Assembly: GCF_001446935.1 (NCBI RefSeq)
Contig: NZ_LKKK01000001.1
Coordinates: forward strand, 682,001-746,000
DNA: 64,000 nt
Source of the DNA: Pseudomonas sp. TTU2014-080ASC
GTDB taxonomy: Bacteria > Pseudomonadota > Gammaproteobacteria > Pseudomonadales > Pseudomonadaceae
Direction of reading: 5' to 3'
Shown in pieces: positions 56,801 to 64,000 of this stretch (positions are counted from its first letter, which is position 1; each line of letters opens with the position of its first letter). The notes under the pieces were generated by a model. It saw only the letters and a program-made list of their open reading frames with translations. It ran no database searches and was not told the origin of the DNA. The translations under genes and the position numbers were made by a program.

Positions 56801-57855
56801 TTGCGTGCCCCCATCGGCGCGAAAATTTTCTGCTGCTCAGCCGGTGTCAGCCGCGCGTACAACGGCAGCACCTCGGTCATGCGCAAATTGGCTTTGCGCA
56901 GCACTTCAGCGGCATCGCGGATTTCCCGCTCGCCGGGGAGGAATACCAGAATATCGCCGGGGCGCTTGCCTTCGGCCTTCTCATAAGCGCTGATTTCATC
57001 CAGCGCGGCGAGAATCGCCTGATCCACCGACAGGTCTTCTTCGACGCGGTTGCCGTCTTCGTCCTGCTCAGCCGCCAGTGGCCGGTACCAGGTTTCCACC
57101 GGATAGGTGCGGCCGGACACTTCCACAATCGGCGCGCCACCGAAGTGCTTGGAAAAGCGCTCCAGGTCGATGGTCGCCGAGGTGATGATCAGCTTCAGAT
57201 CAGGCCGACGCTCCAGCAGGGTTTTCAAAAAGCCCAGCAGGAAGTCGATATTGAGGCTGCGCTCGTGGGCCTCGTCGACAATGATCGTGTCGTACTTTTC
57301 CAGATAACGGTCGTGCTGGGTTTCAGCCAGCAAAATACCGTCGGTCATCAGCTTGATCAGGCTGCGCTCGTTGCTCTGATCCTCAAAGCGCACCTGATAG
57401 CCGACTAACTCGCCCAACGGCGTGCCGATCTCCTCCGCCACCCGCGTCGCCACACTGCGCGCTGCCAGACGACGCGGCTGGGTGTGGCCGATCAACCCGC
57501 TGACACCGCGCCCCAGCTCCAGACAGATTTTCGGCAACTGAGTCGTTTTACCCGAACCGGTCTCACCGGCAATCACCACCACCTGATGCTTGGCGATGGC
57601 CGCTTTGATTTCGTCACGCTTGGCGGCAATCGGCAGCGCATCGTCATAACGGATCGTCGGCACACTCAAACGCCGCGCTTCGACCTTGGCTTTGGACGCA
57701 TTAAAGCGCTCCAGCCACTGCGCCAGCTTGGCCTCATCCACCGGAGTCTGCTTACGCAGCTCATGCAATTGCCGGCGCAAGCGATGGCGGTCAGCCAGCA
57801 ACGTCTGGTCGAGGTTCTTCAGCAGTTGATCAAAAGCAGGAATGGCGTTGGTCAT
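53824..57855 (-). CDS. hrpA: ATP-dependent RNA helicase HrpA
   Basis: A 1343-residue DEAH-box helicase. Walker A is GETGSGKT (97-104) and the DEAH box is 194-197 (IIVDEAHERS). SATIDLERFSKHF is motif III, QRKGRCGRVEPG motif VI (about 395-420). A ratchet/winged-helix and OB-fold region follows (about 440-750). The C-terminal 500 residues are the large family extension with Gln/Ala-rich low-complexity near 620-660. HrpA acts on mRNA processing and, as shown in E. coli, rescues stalled or collided ribosomes. Transcribed alone; its start has no strong ribosome binding site. Confidence 0.95.
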   Translation of the reverse strand: MTNAIPAFDQLLKNLDQTLLADRHRLRRQLHELRKQTPVDEAKLAQWLERFNASKAKVEARRLSVPTIRYDDALPIAAKRDEIKAAIAKHQVVVIAGETGSGKTTQLPKICLELGRGVSGLIGHTQPRRLAARSVATRVAEEIGTPLGELVGYQVRFEDQSNERSLIKLMTDGILLAETQHDRYLEKYDTIIVDEAHERSLNIDFLLGFLKTLLERRPDLKLIITSATIDLERFSKHFGGAPIVEVSGRTYPVETWYRPLAAEQDEDGNRVEEDLSVDQAILAALDEISAYEKAEGKRPGDILVFLPGEREIRDAAEVLRKANLRMTEVLPLYARLTPAEQQKIFAPMGARKIVLATNVAETSLTVPGIRYVIDSGTARISRYSYRAKVQRLPIEAISQASANQRKGRCGRVEPGICIRLYSEEDFNSRPAFTDPEILRTNLAAVILQMLHLRLGRIEDFPFIEPPDGKAISDGFNLLQELSAVSREGQLTPIGRQLARLPVDPRLGRMVLEGAKQGSLDETLIIASALSVQDVRERPSDRQQAADQAHAQWKDVDSDFAALINLWNGFEEQRQALGSSALRSWCRKNFLNYLRLREWRDAHRQLVLLCRDLQLSGKGQRGGQNKPQPAQNAPKQDQQLSAAQKAKELAEKEQAAQRSKNYAAVHKAILAGLLSQIGQKTDDGDYLGARQRRFWVHPSSVIGRKKPNWIMAAELVETSKLFARMVAKIEPDWIEPLAGHLIKKNHLEPHWEKKRGQVVAYEQITLYGLIVVGRRAVHFGPIDPAASRELFIREGLVGGEINSRARCLTANRQLLEKLDELEAKARRRDILADEEALFAFYDTRLPENIYQTATFDSWYKTESAKNPHLLIMQEEDVLARDAREVTAAQYPNNLRIGELKLLLSYHFEPNHPRDGVTLRAPAALLPQLPVERLEWLVPGLLEARCLALVRGLPKALRKNFVPVPDFVGAALDKITFADGSLHDALGRELLRMTGVRISDEAWAESAAQLEPHLRMNIEVVDNQGKVLGEGRDLAELTARFSAEGQAGLALPQTEKTQKPVEAKAFNNVAEKTQQKVAGLSMTVYPALVEEGGVVKEGRFSTQAEADFQHRRALQRLLLQQLSEQAKFLRGKLPGLTELGLLYREQGRIEALVEDILLASLDSCVLEGAEPLPRDGAGLAALAESKRGDWTSHAERLARLTLEILKLWHGLQKRFKGKIDLAQAMALNDIKLQLSNLVYPGFVRETPAQWFKEIPRYLKAIEQRLDKIGSQVQRDRVWSGELAGYWEQYQARLGKHRKEGKRDPQLELYRWLLEEYRVSLFAQQLGTKQPVSDKRLSKQWSQVEA

Positions 57856-58060
57856 GCGAACTGTCGTGCGGATTTTTGAAGGGCGGGATTGTCGCAGATT
57901 TGCAGGGTCGGGTCAGGCGCTGCTCGACAAGCTATGAAACCTGCTGCTTCCTTTGCTTGTCTCTTTAGCCGGTAAGTGCAGCGTTTTTTATAAATGAGAT
58001 AAATCCTAAGCTAGTATTGGCCGGGACGAATTTCCGATGCGCTCAGAGAAAGGACCGGCC

Positions 58061-59008
58061 ATGAAGCGTTTCGCCAGGATCGTACTGATTGCTCTCGCAC
58101 TGATGGCACTGACGTTTGCCATCGCGGCGATCTCCAGCTGGGCACCGGATCGGGAGGTTGCCGAGCTGAAGCAGCGCTGGGCGCAGCCGCCCTCACAGTT
58201 TGTGGCCATAGACGGCATGCTCGTGCATGTCCGTGATCAAGGCCCGCGGGACGATCCAGCGCCTGTCGTGCTGCTGCATGGCACCTCTGCCAGCCTGCAT
58301 ACCTGGGAAGGTTGGGCGGCGGTGCTGCAGGATAAGCGCCGGGTGATCAGCCTCGACCTGCCTGGCTTCGGCCTGACCGGCCCCTTCCCTGACGGCGACT
58401 ATCGCATCAGCCACTACACACAGTTTCTCGGCAATCTGCTGGATCATCTGCAGGTGAATAAAGCCGTACTGATCGGCAACAGTTTTGGCGGGCAACTGGC
58501 CTGGCAGTTCAGCCTGGCCCAGCCGCAACGGGTCAATCAGCTTGTGCTGGTGGATGCAGCGGGTTATCCGCGTGCGGCCACCTCCGTTCCGATTGGCTTT
58601 CGCGTTGCGCAGATTCCGGCACTGGCACCGCTGATGACCAAGCTGCTGCCGCGCTCAATGATCGAGTCCAGCATCCGCAATGTGTACGGTGATCCAGCCA
58701 AAGTCAGTGAAGATCTGATCGACCGCTATTACGAGTTGACTTTGCGTAGCGGCAACCGCGAAGCCCTGCGCCAGCGATTCATTCAAGCCAGCTCCGATGA
58801 GGATTACAAAGCCATCGCCCGCATTCAGGTGCCGACCCTGATTCTTTGGGGTGGCCGCGATGAGTTGATTCCCCAGATCAACGCTGAGCACTTTAAGCGC
58901 GATATAAAAGGCAGCCGCCTGGTGATTTTCGATCAGCTCGGCCATGTGCCGCAGGAGGAAGACCCGCTGCAAAGCCTTGCTCCGGTGCTGAGCTTTATTG
59001 CGCGTTAA
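58061..59008 (+). CDS. Membrane-anchored or secreted alpha/beta hydrolase
   Basis: A 315-residue serine hydrolase. The ATG at 58061 has AAAGGA eight bases upstream; an ATG at 58037 is a poorer start. Residues 5-25 form an uncleaved anchor or signal. VVLLHGTSASLHTWEGW gives the oxyanion motif, IGNSFGG the nucleophile (Ser131), LWGGRDELIP the acid and QLGHVPQEEDP the His. Similar to epoxide-hydrolase-like and esterase enzymes but with Ser nucleophile. Monocistronic. Substrate unknown. Confidence 0.85.
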   Translation: MKRFARIVLIALALMALTFAIAAISSWAPDREVAELKQRWAQPPSQFVAIDGMLVHVRDQGPRDDPAPVVLLHGTSASLHTWEGWAAVLQDKRRVISLDLPGFGLTGPFPDGDYRISHYTQFLGNLLDHLQVNKAVLIGNSFGGQLAWQFSLAQPQRVNQLVLVDAAGYPRAATSVPIGFRVAQIPALAPLMTKLLPRSMIESSIRNVYGDPAKVSEDLIDRYYELTLRSGNREALRQRFIQASSDEDYKAIARIQVPTLILWGGRDELIPQINAEHFKRDIKGSRLVIFDQLGHVPQEEDPLQSLAPVLSFIAR

Positions 59009-59018
59009 ATCCATATGC

Positions 59019-59046
59019 CAGACCGCCCGCTGAGTGGAGCGGTCTG
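59019..59046 (+). terminator. Hairpin after the anchored hydrolase gene
   Basis: CAGACCGC and GCGGTCTG form an eight-base stem around 12 bases, ten bases after the stop. No T run. Confidence 0.4.
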
Positions 59047-59253
59047 TACAACAGTGCAAGCAAACCCTTGTAACAACTGCCTTTTAGCGAAAAGCCCCAG
59101 TACCGACCAAGGTTGTAGTGAACTGGGCAATGACTCCGCCGTCAGTATCTTGCGTTGCCGGCCGTCGACTCCTTATAGTCCGCCGGCATTCTGAAGTCCT
59201 GCTTCGCCAGCAGCGGCTACAAGCAGGACCGACTACCGCAATGGTGAGAGTCC

Positions 59254-60177
59254 ATGATCGAAATAAAAAATCTAACCAAGCGTTTTGCGCAGCACACTGC
59301 GGTTGATGACCTGTCTTTCAGCGTCCAACCCGGTGAGGTGTTGGGTTTCCTCGGCCCGAACGGTGCCGGTAAATCCACAACCATGAAGATGCTCACGGGA
59401 TTCCTTGCGCCCACAGCCGGTACGGCCAGCATTTTCGGTTTTGATATCCGTAAGAACACCCTCAAGGCCCAGCAGCAGATCGGTTATCTGCCCGAAGGCG
59501 CGCCCTGCTATGGCGACATGACAGTGCGTAGCTTCCTTGAGTTCATCGCCGAAGTGCGCGGTTTCAAGGGCGCTGAAAAGCGTGAGCGCGTCGCTAAAGC
59601 GGTGGCTCAGGTGGAACTGGATAAGGTGCTGGATCAGAGCATCGAAACCCTCTCCAAAGGCTTCAAACGCCGCGTCGGCCTGGCTCAGGCGATCCTGCAT
59701 GATCCGCGTGTGCTGATCCTCGACGAACCCACCGATGGCCTTGATCCGAACCAGAAGCATCAGGTGCGCAAGCTGATCCAGAGCCTGGCACAGGACAAGA
59801 TCGTGATCATTTCCACCCACATCCTCGAAGAGGTGTCCGCTGTCTGCACCCGTGCAGTGGTCATCGCCCACGGCAAGCTGCTGGCAGACGGCACGCCGTT
59901 GGAGCTGGAAAGCCGCTCTCGCTATCACCAGGCAGTGACGCTGGTGGCCGCAGAACCACTGGATAAAGACGCGCTGGCCGCCCTGCCAGGTGTTGCCGGT
60001 GTGGAAGAAAACACACTTGAGAACAGCCTGAGCGTGCTGGCCAAACCGGGGGAAGTGATCTTCCCGCAGGTCAATGAGCTGATTGCTCAGCGCGGCTGGA
60101 AAGTGAGTGAGTTGAATGTGGAACGCGGGCGGCTGGACGAAGTGTTCCGCAGCCTGACCCGTGGGGAGGTGGTATGA
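59254..60177 (+). CDS. ABC transporter ATPase, GldA-like
   Basis: A 307-residue ATPase. Walker A GPNGAGKS (34-41), signature LSKGFKRRVGLAQAIL (SKG in place of SGG), Walker B LILDEPTDGLD and STHILEEVSAV. EGAPCYGDMTVRSFLEFIAE is typical of GldA. In Bacteroidetes GldA works with GldF and GldG in gliding; in pseudomonads the same ATPase-permease-GldG set exists without gliding, so role is unknown. It overlaps the permease gene by four bases. Confidence 0.9.
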   Translation: MIEIKNLTKRFAQHTAVDDLSFSVQPGEVLGFLGPNGAGKSTTMKMLTGFLAPTAGTASIFGFDIRKNTLKAQQQIGYLPEGAPCYGDMTVRSFLEFIAEVRGFKGAEKRERVAKAVAQVELDKVLDQSIETLSKGFKRRVGLAQAILHDPRVLILDEPTDGLDPNQKHQVRKLIQSLAQDKIVIISTHILEEVSAVCTRAVVIAHGKLLADGTPLELESRSRYHQAVTLVAAEPLDKDALAALPGVAGVEENTLENSLSVLAKPGEVIFPQVNELIAQRGWKVSELNVERGRLDEVFRSLTRGEVV

Positions 60178-60908
60178 GTCAGTTATCCGTGGTCTTCAAG
60201 CGTGAGCTGGCGAGCTACTTTGCGACGCCGCTGGCTTATGTGTTCATTCTGATTTTTCTGGTGCTTTCCGGGGTTTTCACTTTCTATCTCGGCGGCTTCT
60301 TCGAAGGCGGCCAAGCCGAGCTGTCGGCGTTCTTCAACTTCCATCCGTGGCTGTACCTGTTCTTGGTGCCGGCCATTGCCATGCGCCTGTGGTCTGAAGA
60401 GCGCAAGAGCGGCACCATCGAGCTGCTGATGACCCTGCCTATCACCCGCTTTGATGCGGTCACAGGTAAGTTTCTCGCAGCGTGGGTGTTTGCCGGTCTG
60501 GCGCTGCTGCTGACCTTCCCGATGGTGCTGACGGTGAATTACCTGGGCCAACCGGACAACGGTGCCATCCTCACCGGTTATATAGGCAGCTGGCTGCTGG
60601 CCGGGGCTTACTTGGCCATCGGCTCATGCATGTCGGCACTGTCGAAGAATCAGGTGATCGCCTTCATTCTGGCGGTGAGCGTGTACTTCCTGTTTATCGT
60701 CAGCGGCTTCCCGATGGTGCTGGACGGTTTCAGCGCCTGGGCACCGCAATGGATGATCGACTCGGTGGCCTCGCTGAGCTTCCTGACCCGTTTCGATGCG
60801 ATCAGCAAGGGCGTGATTGATCTGCGCGACTTGCTCTATTTCGTCACCCTGATTGCGGCCTGGCTGGCGGCAACTGCGGTGGTCATCGACCTGAAGAAAG
60901 CTGACTGA
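60174..60908 (+). CDS. ABC-2 permease, GldF-like
   Basis: A 244-residue membrane protein with six hydrophobic segments. It starts VVFKRELASYFATPLAYVF, the family hallmark, and has the PAIAMRLWSEERKSGTIELL elbow helix found in ABC-2 permeases that lack large domains. The start overlaps the ATPase stop at ATGA, and the GldG-like gene follows after eight bases. It should form the membrane channel of the complex. Confidence 0.9.
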   Translation: MSQLSVVFKRELASYFATPLAYVFILIFLVLSGVFTFYLGGFFEGGQAELSAFFNFHPWLYLFLVPAIAMRLWSEERKSGTIELLMTLPITRFDAVTGKFLAAWVFAGLALLLTFPMVLTVNYLGQPDNGAILTGYIGSWLLAGAYLAIGSCMSALSKNQVIAFILAVSVYFLFIVSGFPMVLDGFSAWAPQWMIDSVASLSFLTRFDAISKGVIDLRDLLYFVTLIAAWLAATAVVIDLKKAD

Positions 60909-60916
60909 GGACGCCC

Positions 60917-62752
60917 ATGAAAAAGCTGATGGTTTCCAGCGCCGGGCTCGTCGTCATTGCCCTGGCGTTTCTTGCCTTCAACCTGCTCTCCAGCTATGGC
61001 CTGAGCGGCCTGCGCCTGGACCTGACCGAGCAGAAGCTGTACACCCTGTCCAAAGGTACCGAGCAGATTCTCTCGGAGCTGGACAAGCCGGTGGAGCTGA
61101 ACTTCTTCTACTCCAATGCCGCAACCAAAGACGTACCGGTGCTGCGCACCTACGCCAAGCGCGTCGAGGAAATGCTCAAGGCTTACCAGCTTGCAGCCGG
61201 TGGCAAGCTGAAGCTGAACATCATCGACCCGCAGCCGTTCTCTGAAGATGAAGACCGCGCCGCTGAATACGGCCTGCAGGGTATTCCTCTGCAGCAAGGC
61301 GGTGATTCGATCTACTTCGGTCTGGCCGGTAAGAACGCCGAAGGCCATGTGCAGGTGATTCCGTTCTTTGCACTGGATCAGGAGGAGTTCCTCGAATACG
61401 AACTCAGCCGTCTGGTGCACAGTCTGGCCAAGCCTGAGCTGCCGGTTGTCGGCGTGCTGTCTGGGCTGCAGGTCAACGGTGGCTTCGACATGATGGCGCG
61501 CCAGCCGACCCCGGCCTGGATGCTGATCGAAGAAATCCGCCAGATGTTCCAGATCGAAAGCCTCAAGCGCGATGTGGACAAGATCCCGGATAACGTCTCG
61601 GTACTGCTGCTGATTCATCCGAAGGACCTGTCCGAGCAGACCCGCTATGCGATCGACCAGTTCGTTCTGCGCGGCGGCAAGCTGCTGGCCTTCGTCGATC
61701 CGTACAGCGAAGCCGATACCCAGGGCGACATGCTCAGTGGCGGTGGTTTGGATAAGAATTCCGATCTGCCTGAGCTGTTCAAAGCCTGGGGCGTGCGGAT
61801 GGTGCCCGATCAGGTTCTGGGCGACGGTGCCTACGCCATGGCCATCAACATGGGTCAGGGCCAGCGCCCGGTGCGTCACGCCAGCTGGATCAACCTGCCG
61901 CAAAACGCGTTGGACCAGAACGACATCAGCACCAGCGGCCTGGAAAGCATCACCATGGCCACACCGGGTATTCTGGAGCAGATTGAAGGAGCGAAAACCA
62001 CCTTCACACCGCTGATCCGCAGCTCGCAGTACGCCATGCCGTTTGATGCCAAACGCTTCGGCATGCTGGCCAACCCGGAAGAGCTGATCCGCGAACTGCA
62101 ACCGACCGGCGAACGCTACACCCTGGCGGCCCGTATCAGCGGTCCGGCGCAGACAGCTTTCCCGGACGGTATCGAAGGTCAGAAAGATGGCCTGAAGCAA
62201 GCCGACAATATCAACGTCATCGTGGTGGCCGACACCGATATGCTGGCCGACCGCATGTGGGTGCGCGTGCAGGACTTCTTCGGTCAACGCATTCCTCAAC
62301 CATGGGCCGACAACGCCAGCTTTGCGATTAACGCACTGGACAACCTGGCAGGTTCCGAAGCCCTGATCAGCGTGCGCTCACGCGGGCGCTTCACCCGCCC
62401 GTTCGACGTCGTTGAGAACATTCAGCGCGAGGCTGAGGCCCGCTTCCGCGAGAAAGAGCAGGCCTTGCAGGCTCAACTGGCGGATACCGAGAAGAAGCTG
62501 GCCGAACTGCAACAGAACGAAGACCCAAGCAAGCCGCTGGAGCTGACGCCTGAGCAGCAAACGGCCGTGCAGCAGTTTGTGCAGCAGAAGCTGACCATCC
62601 GCAAGGAGCTGCGCGACGTGCGCTACCAGCTCAATGCAGATATTGATGCACTGGGGCGCACCCTCAAGTTCATCAACATCGGTCTGGTCCCACTGATGCT
62701 CACACTGGGCGTTCTGGCCCTGTGGCTGTGGCGTCGCCGTAAACAGCGTTAA
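60917..62752 (+). CDS. GldG-like ABC accessory protein
   Basis: A 611-residue inner-membrane protein. It has one N-terminal membrane helix (about 7-27), a large periplasmic region, and one C-terminal helix (about 588-606) ending in a basic tail. SSYGLSGLRLDLTEQKLYTLSKG is the GldG signature near the start (split here: LRLDLTEQKLYTLSKG). A coiled-coil segment lies at about 505-545 (Glu/Gln/Leu-rich). GAGGA precedes the ATG. In Gld systems a fourth protein of the DUF4340 type often follows; none is present here. A strong terminator follows. Confidence 0.9.
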   Translation: MKKLMVSSAGLVVIALAFLAFNLLSSYGLSGLRLDLTEQKLYTLSKGTEQILSELDKPVELNFFYSNAATKDVPVLRTYAKRVEEMLKAYQLAAGGKLKLNIIDPQPFSEDEDRAAEYGLQGIPLQQGGDSIYFGLAGKNAEGHVQVIPFFALDQEEFLEYELSRLVHSLAKPELPVVGVLSGLQVNGGFDMMARQPTPAWMLIEEIRQMFQIESLKRDVDKIPDNVSVLLLIHPKDLSEQTRYAIDQFVLRGGKLLAFVDPYSEADTQGDMLSGGGLDKNSDLPELFKAWGVRMVPDQVLGDGAYAMAINMGQGQRPVRHASWINLPQNALDQNDISTSGLESITMATPGILEQIEGAKTTFTPLIRSSQYAMPFDAKRFGMLANPEELIRELQPTGERYTLAARISGPAQTAFPDGIEGQKDGLKQADNINVIVVADTDMLADRMWVRVQDFFGQRIPQPWADNASFAINALDNLAGSEALISVRSRGRFTRPFDVVENIQREAEARFREKEQALQAQLADTEKKLAELQQNEDPSKPLELTPEQQTAVQQFVQQKLTIRKELRDVRYQLNADIDALGRTLKFINIGLVPLMLTLGVLALWLWRRRKQR

Positions 62753-62763
62753 TCCTCCCTCAA

Positions 62764-62795
62764 TGCCGTGGCAGAGCCCCTTCTCTGCCACGGCA
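62764..62795 (+). terminator. Terminator-like hairpin after the Gld-like operon
   Basis: TGCCGTGGCAGAG and CTCTGCCACGGCA make a perfect 13-base stem with a six-base loop, 11 bases after the stop codon. Only short Ts follow. Confidence 0.7.
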
Positions 62796-62925
62796 GTTCT
62801 GTCGCGAAATAGTGCTTATATTCTGGGAACGACCTCGTATCCCTGAAAACTGGTACTAGCCCGCGAAATTTCACGAAAAATCTCATACATAGTTAAAAGT
62901 ACGGACGTACAGCTATTGCTTTGCT

Positions 62926-62947
62926 GAGCAATACGCTGTTTTATAAT
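62926..62947 (+). promoter_or_regulatory. Likely promoter of the cold-shock gene
   Basis: A perfect -10 TATAAT (62942-62947) sits about 75 bases before the start codon. TTGCTG near 62921-62926 is a candidate -35 but the spacing of 15 bases is short. The resulting leader would be about 70 bases, much shorter than that of E. coli cspA. Confidence 0.6.
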
Positions 62948-63022
62948 CGTTCTCTGGTGATGGCTGCTCTGCCGGCACGCTATCGTCGAAAAATAAAAAT
63001 TTGTAGGCTGGAGATTCAGGCA

Positions 63023-63232
63023 ATGGCTGATCGCGAGACAGGCACCGTTAAGTGGTTCAATGATTCCAAAGGTTATGGTTTTATCCAACGCGAAAGCGGT
63101 GCGGATGTTTTCGTCCACTTCCGTGCGATTCGCGGTGAAGGCCATCGCACTCTGCTCGAAGGGCAGAAAGTTGAATTTGCAGTAACTCAAGGCCAAAAAG
63201 GCCTGCAGGCGGACGACGTAGCGGCTCTGTGA
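63023..63232 (+). CDS. CspA-family cold-shock protein
   Basis: A 69-residue single cold-shock domain. [16 protein letters not shown] contains RNP1 (KGYGFI) and VFVHFRAI contains RNP2; aromatic residues of the nucleic-acid surface are in place. It binds single-stranded RNA or DNA and melts structure; pseudomonads have several paralogues, and this one resembles CapB-like constitutive members rather than strictly cold-induced ones. GGAG with moderate spacing precedes the ATG. A strong terminator follows. Confidence 0.95.
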   Translation: MADRETGTVKWFNDSKGYGFIQRESGADVFVHFRAIRGEGHRTLLEGQKVEFAVTQGQKGLQADDVAAL

Positions 63233-63251
63233 GCCTCGACTCTCTGATCTG

Positions 63252-63289
63252 AAACAAAACGCCCGGTCACTGTACCGGGCGTTTTGTTT
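63252..63289. terminator. Bidirectional terminator after the cold-shock gene
   Basis: A 16-base stem (arms 63252-63267 and 63274-63289) with GCCCGGT core and A/T-rich foot, loop CACTGT. It lies between the cold-shock gene and the DsbG-like gene on the other strand. Confidence 0.92.
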
Positions 63290-63313
63290 TACGGTGCAGC
63301 CACAGCCTCCGAC

Positions 63314-64000
63314 TCAGGCATCTGGCAACGGCCCCAAAATCTGCTGCAATGTTTCAGCTCGTGGGGCGCCTTGGTGCTGCTGCAAACGGTCACCGTCCAT
63401 ATAGAAAATCGCAGGTGTAGCCGCTGCGCCAAGATCCCGCATCAGAACAAGATTCGCCGCCAACTTACCGTTGATAGCATCCGGTATACGCACCAGCGGT
63501 CTTATATTGCTGTCCTTGCCAGCGGCTTCATGGTTGTTCAGCGCAGTTTGCGGGGATTTAGAACTGAGTATCGCGGCGGCTTTTCCGGCGCTGTCTTCAC
63601 GCAAAATCCCTACCAATACGTGACGCAATTGCACATTACCGGCCTTCACCCATGGCCGTGCCTGCTTCCAGAACTGACTGCAATACGGGCAGTTTGCATC
63701 AGCAATGACATAGACAATGCGGGGCGCATCCGCCGCACCATCCAAAACCCATGTGCTGAGCTCCAGGCGCTGCCAGAACTCCTTGCCCATAGGCTGATAC
63801 ACCAGTTTATCGACCGGTTCTTTGCTCAGATCATTGCCCTGCGCATCGTAAAGACTGCCGACAAGTACATTCTTGCCGTCAGGCGTCAGGTACATCGCAA
63901 TGCCCTGCCCGTTGTAACGTGCGGCAAAGCCTTGCAAGCCATTGGGCGCGTCGAAGCGACCGACGACCTTCGGCCCGCGTTTCTCAATGGCCTGAATGGG
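63314..64000 (-). CDS. dsbG: Thiol:disulfide interchange protein DsbG-like, 5-prime part missing
   Basis: The last 229 codons of a DsbC/DsbG-type protein; the frame is open to the right edge. The visible part begins PIQAIEKRGPKVVGRFDAP, which is the N-terminal dimerisation region of DsbG. The redox motif is CPYC in ADANCPYCSQFW, and the cis-proline loop is in ATPAIFYM. CPYC matches E. coli DsbG (DsbC has CGYC). DsbG keeps single cysteines reduced and isomerises disulfides in the periplasm. The signal peptide must lie outside the window. Confidence 0.9.
   Translation of the reverse strand, partial: PIQAIEKRGPKVVGRFDAPNGLQGFAARYNGQGIAMYLTPDGKNVLVGSLYDAQGNDLSKEPVDKLVYQPMGKEFWQRLELSTWVLDGAADAPRIVYVIADANCPYCSQFWKQARPWVKAGNVQLRHVLVGILREDSAGKAAAILSSKSPQTALNNHEAAGKDSNIRPLVRIPDAINGKLAANLVLMRDLGAAATPAIFYMDGDRLQQHQGAPRAETLQQILGPLPDA

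Noticed and set aside
56419..57408. Open frame of 329 codons opposite hrpA
   Set aside because: Shadow of the helicase domains; no motif and no ribosome binding site.
60836..62299. Open frame of 487 codons on the minus strand opposite the GldG-like gene
   Set aside because: His/Gln-rich shadow frame produced by the codon use of the true gene.

Overview
The window is a chromosomal segment of a Pseudomonas-type gammaproteobacterium. I infer this from the dksA-gluQRS cluster next to sfsA and an aminotransferase gene, the flavodoxin-folM-folE-folX-DUF1244-HopJ run, trxB beside cysZ, azoR with its LysR neighbour, and PhhR-type regulation. I see no rRNA, tRNA, CRISPR array, phage or insertion sequence. 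Gene density is high, coding strands alternate, and many genes share ATGA-type start/stop overlaps.

Layout. 1-8.3 kb (minus): a type I secretion adhesin operon of BapA/LapF type: a 2312-residue repeat adhesin, its TolC-family outer-membrane channel, and the first 28 codons of a LapB-like ABC exporter cut by the window edge. 8.7-19.1 kb: RNA-binding CvfB protein, a 59-residue small protein, an LTA-synthase-like sulfatase-fold membrane enzyme, a DEAD-box helicase, a CigR-like protein, RarD, AzoR, a LysR regulator, an alpha/beta hydrolase and a periplasmic cyclophilin. 19.1-27.7 kb: MsbA-like ABC exporter, Nudix hydrolase, ecotin, lipoproteins, MdaB quinone reductase, a tandem CAP-domain protein, an HPF-like ribosome factor, the YadGH ABC pair and an I78 inhibitor-like lipoprotein.

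27.8-36.7 kb: the aromatic amino acid regulator PhhR, an MFE-2-like dehydrogenase, a translationally coupled trio (class II aldolase, MEST-like hydrolase, DUF1569), a flavodoxin, then folM-folE-folX. The last three make tetrahydromonapterin, the pterin cofactor used by bacterial phenylalanine hydroxylase, whose genes PhhR controls in other pseudomonads. phhA itself is not in the window.

36.8-51.5 kb: trxB with an unexplained terminator just upstream of it, cysZ, a GT4 glycosyltransferase, sfsA, an aminotransferase, dksA, gluQRS, pgm, a KASIII enzyme, an orphan solute-binding protein, an FAD monooxygenase, a HIT protein and an MpaB-family protein. 51.6-64 kb: Nu-class GST, MFS exporter, HrpA helicase, an alpha/beta hydrolase, a Gld-like ABC operon, a cold-shock protein and a DsbG-like periplasmic thiol protein cut by the right edge.

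Most of the window is core genome. The least ordinary parts are the adhesin operon, the MEST-like hydrolase operon, the trxB leader terminator, the small protein behind an AT-rich palindrome, and the proximity of phhR to the pterin genes. Start sites were chosen by ribosome binding sites and family length. All family assignments come from reading the sequence, without database searches.
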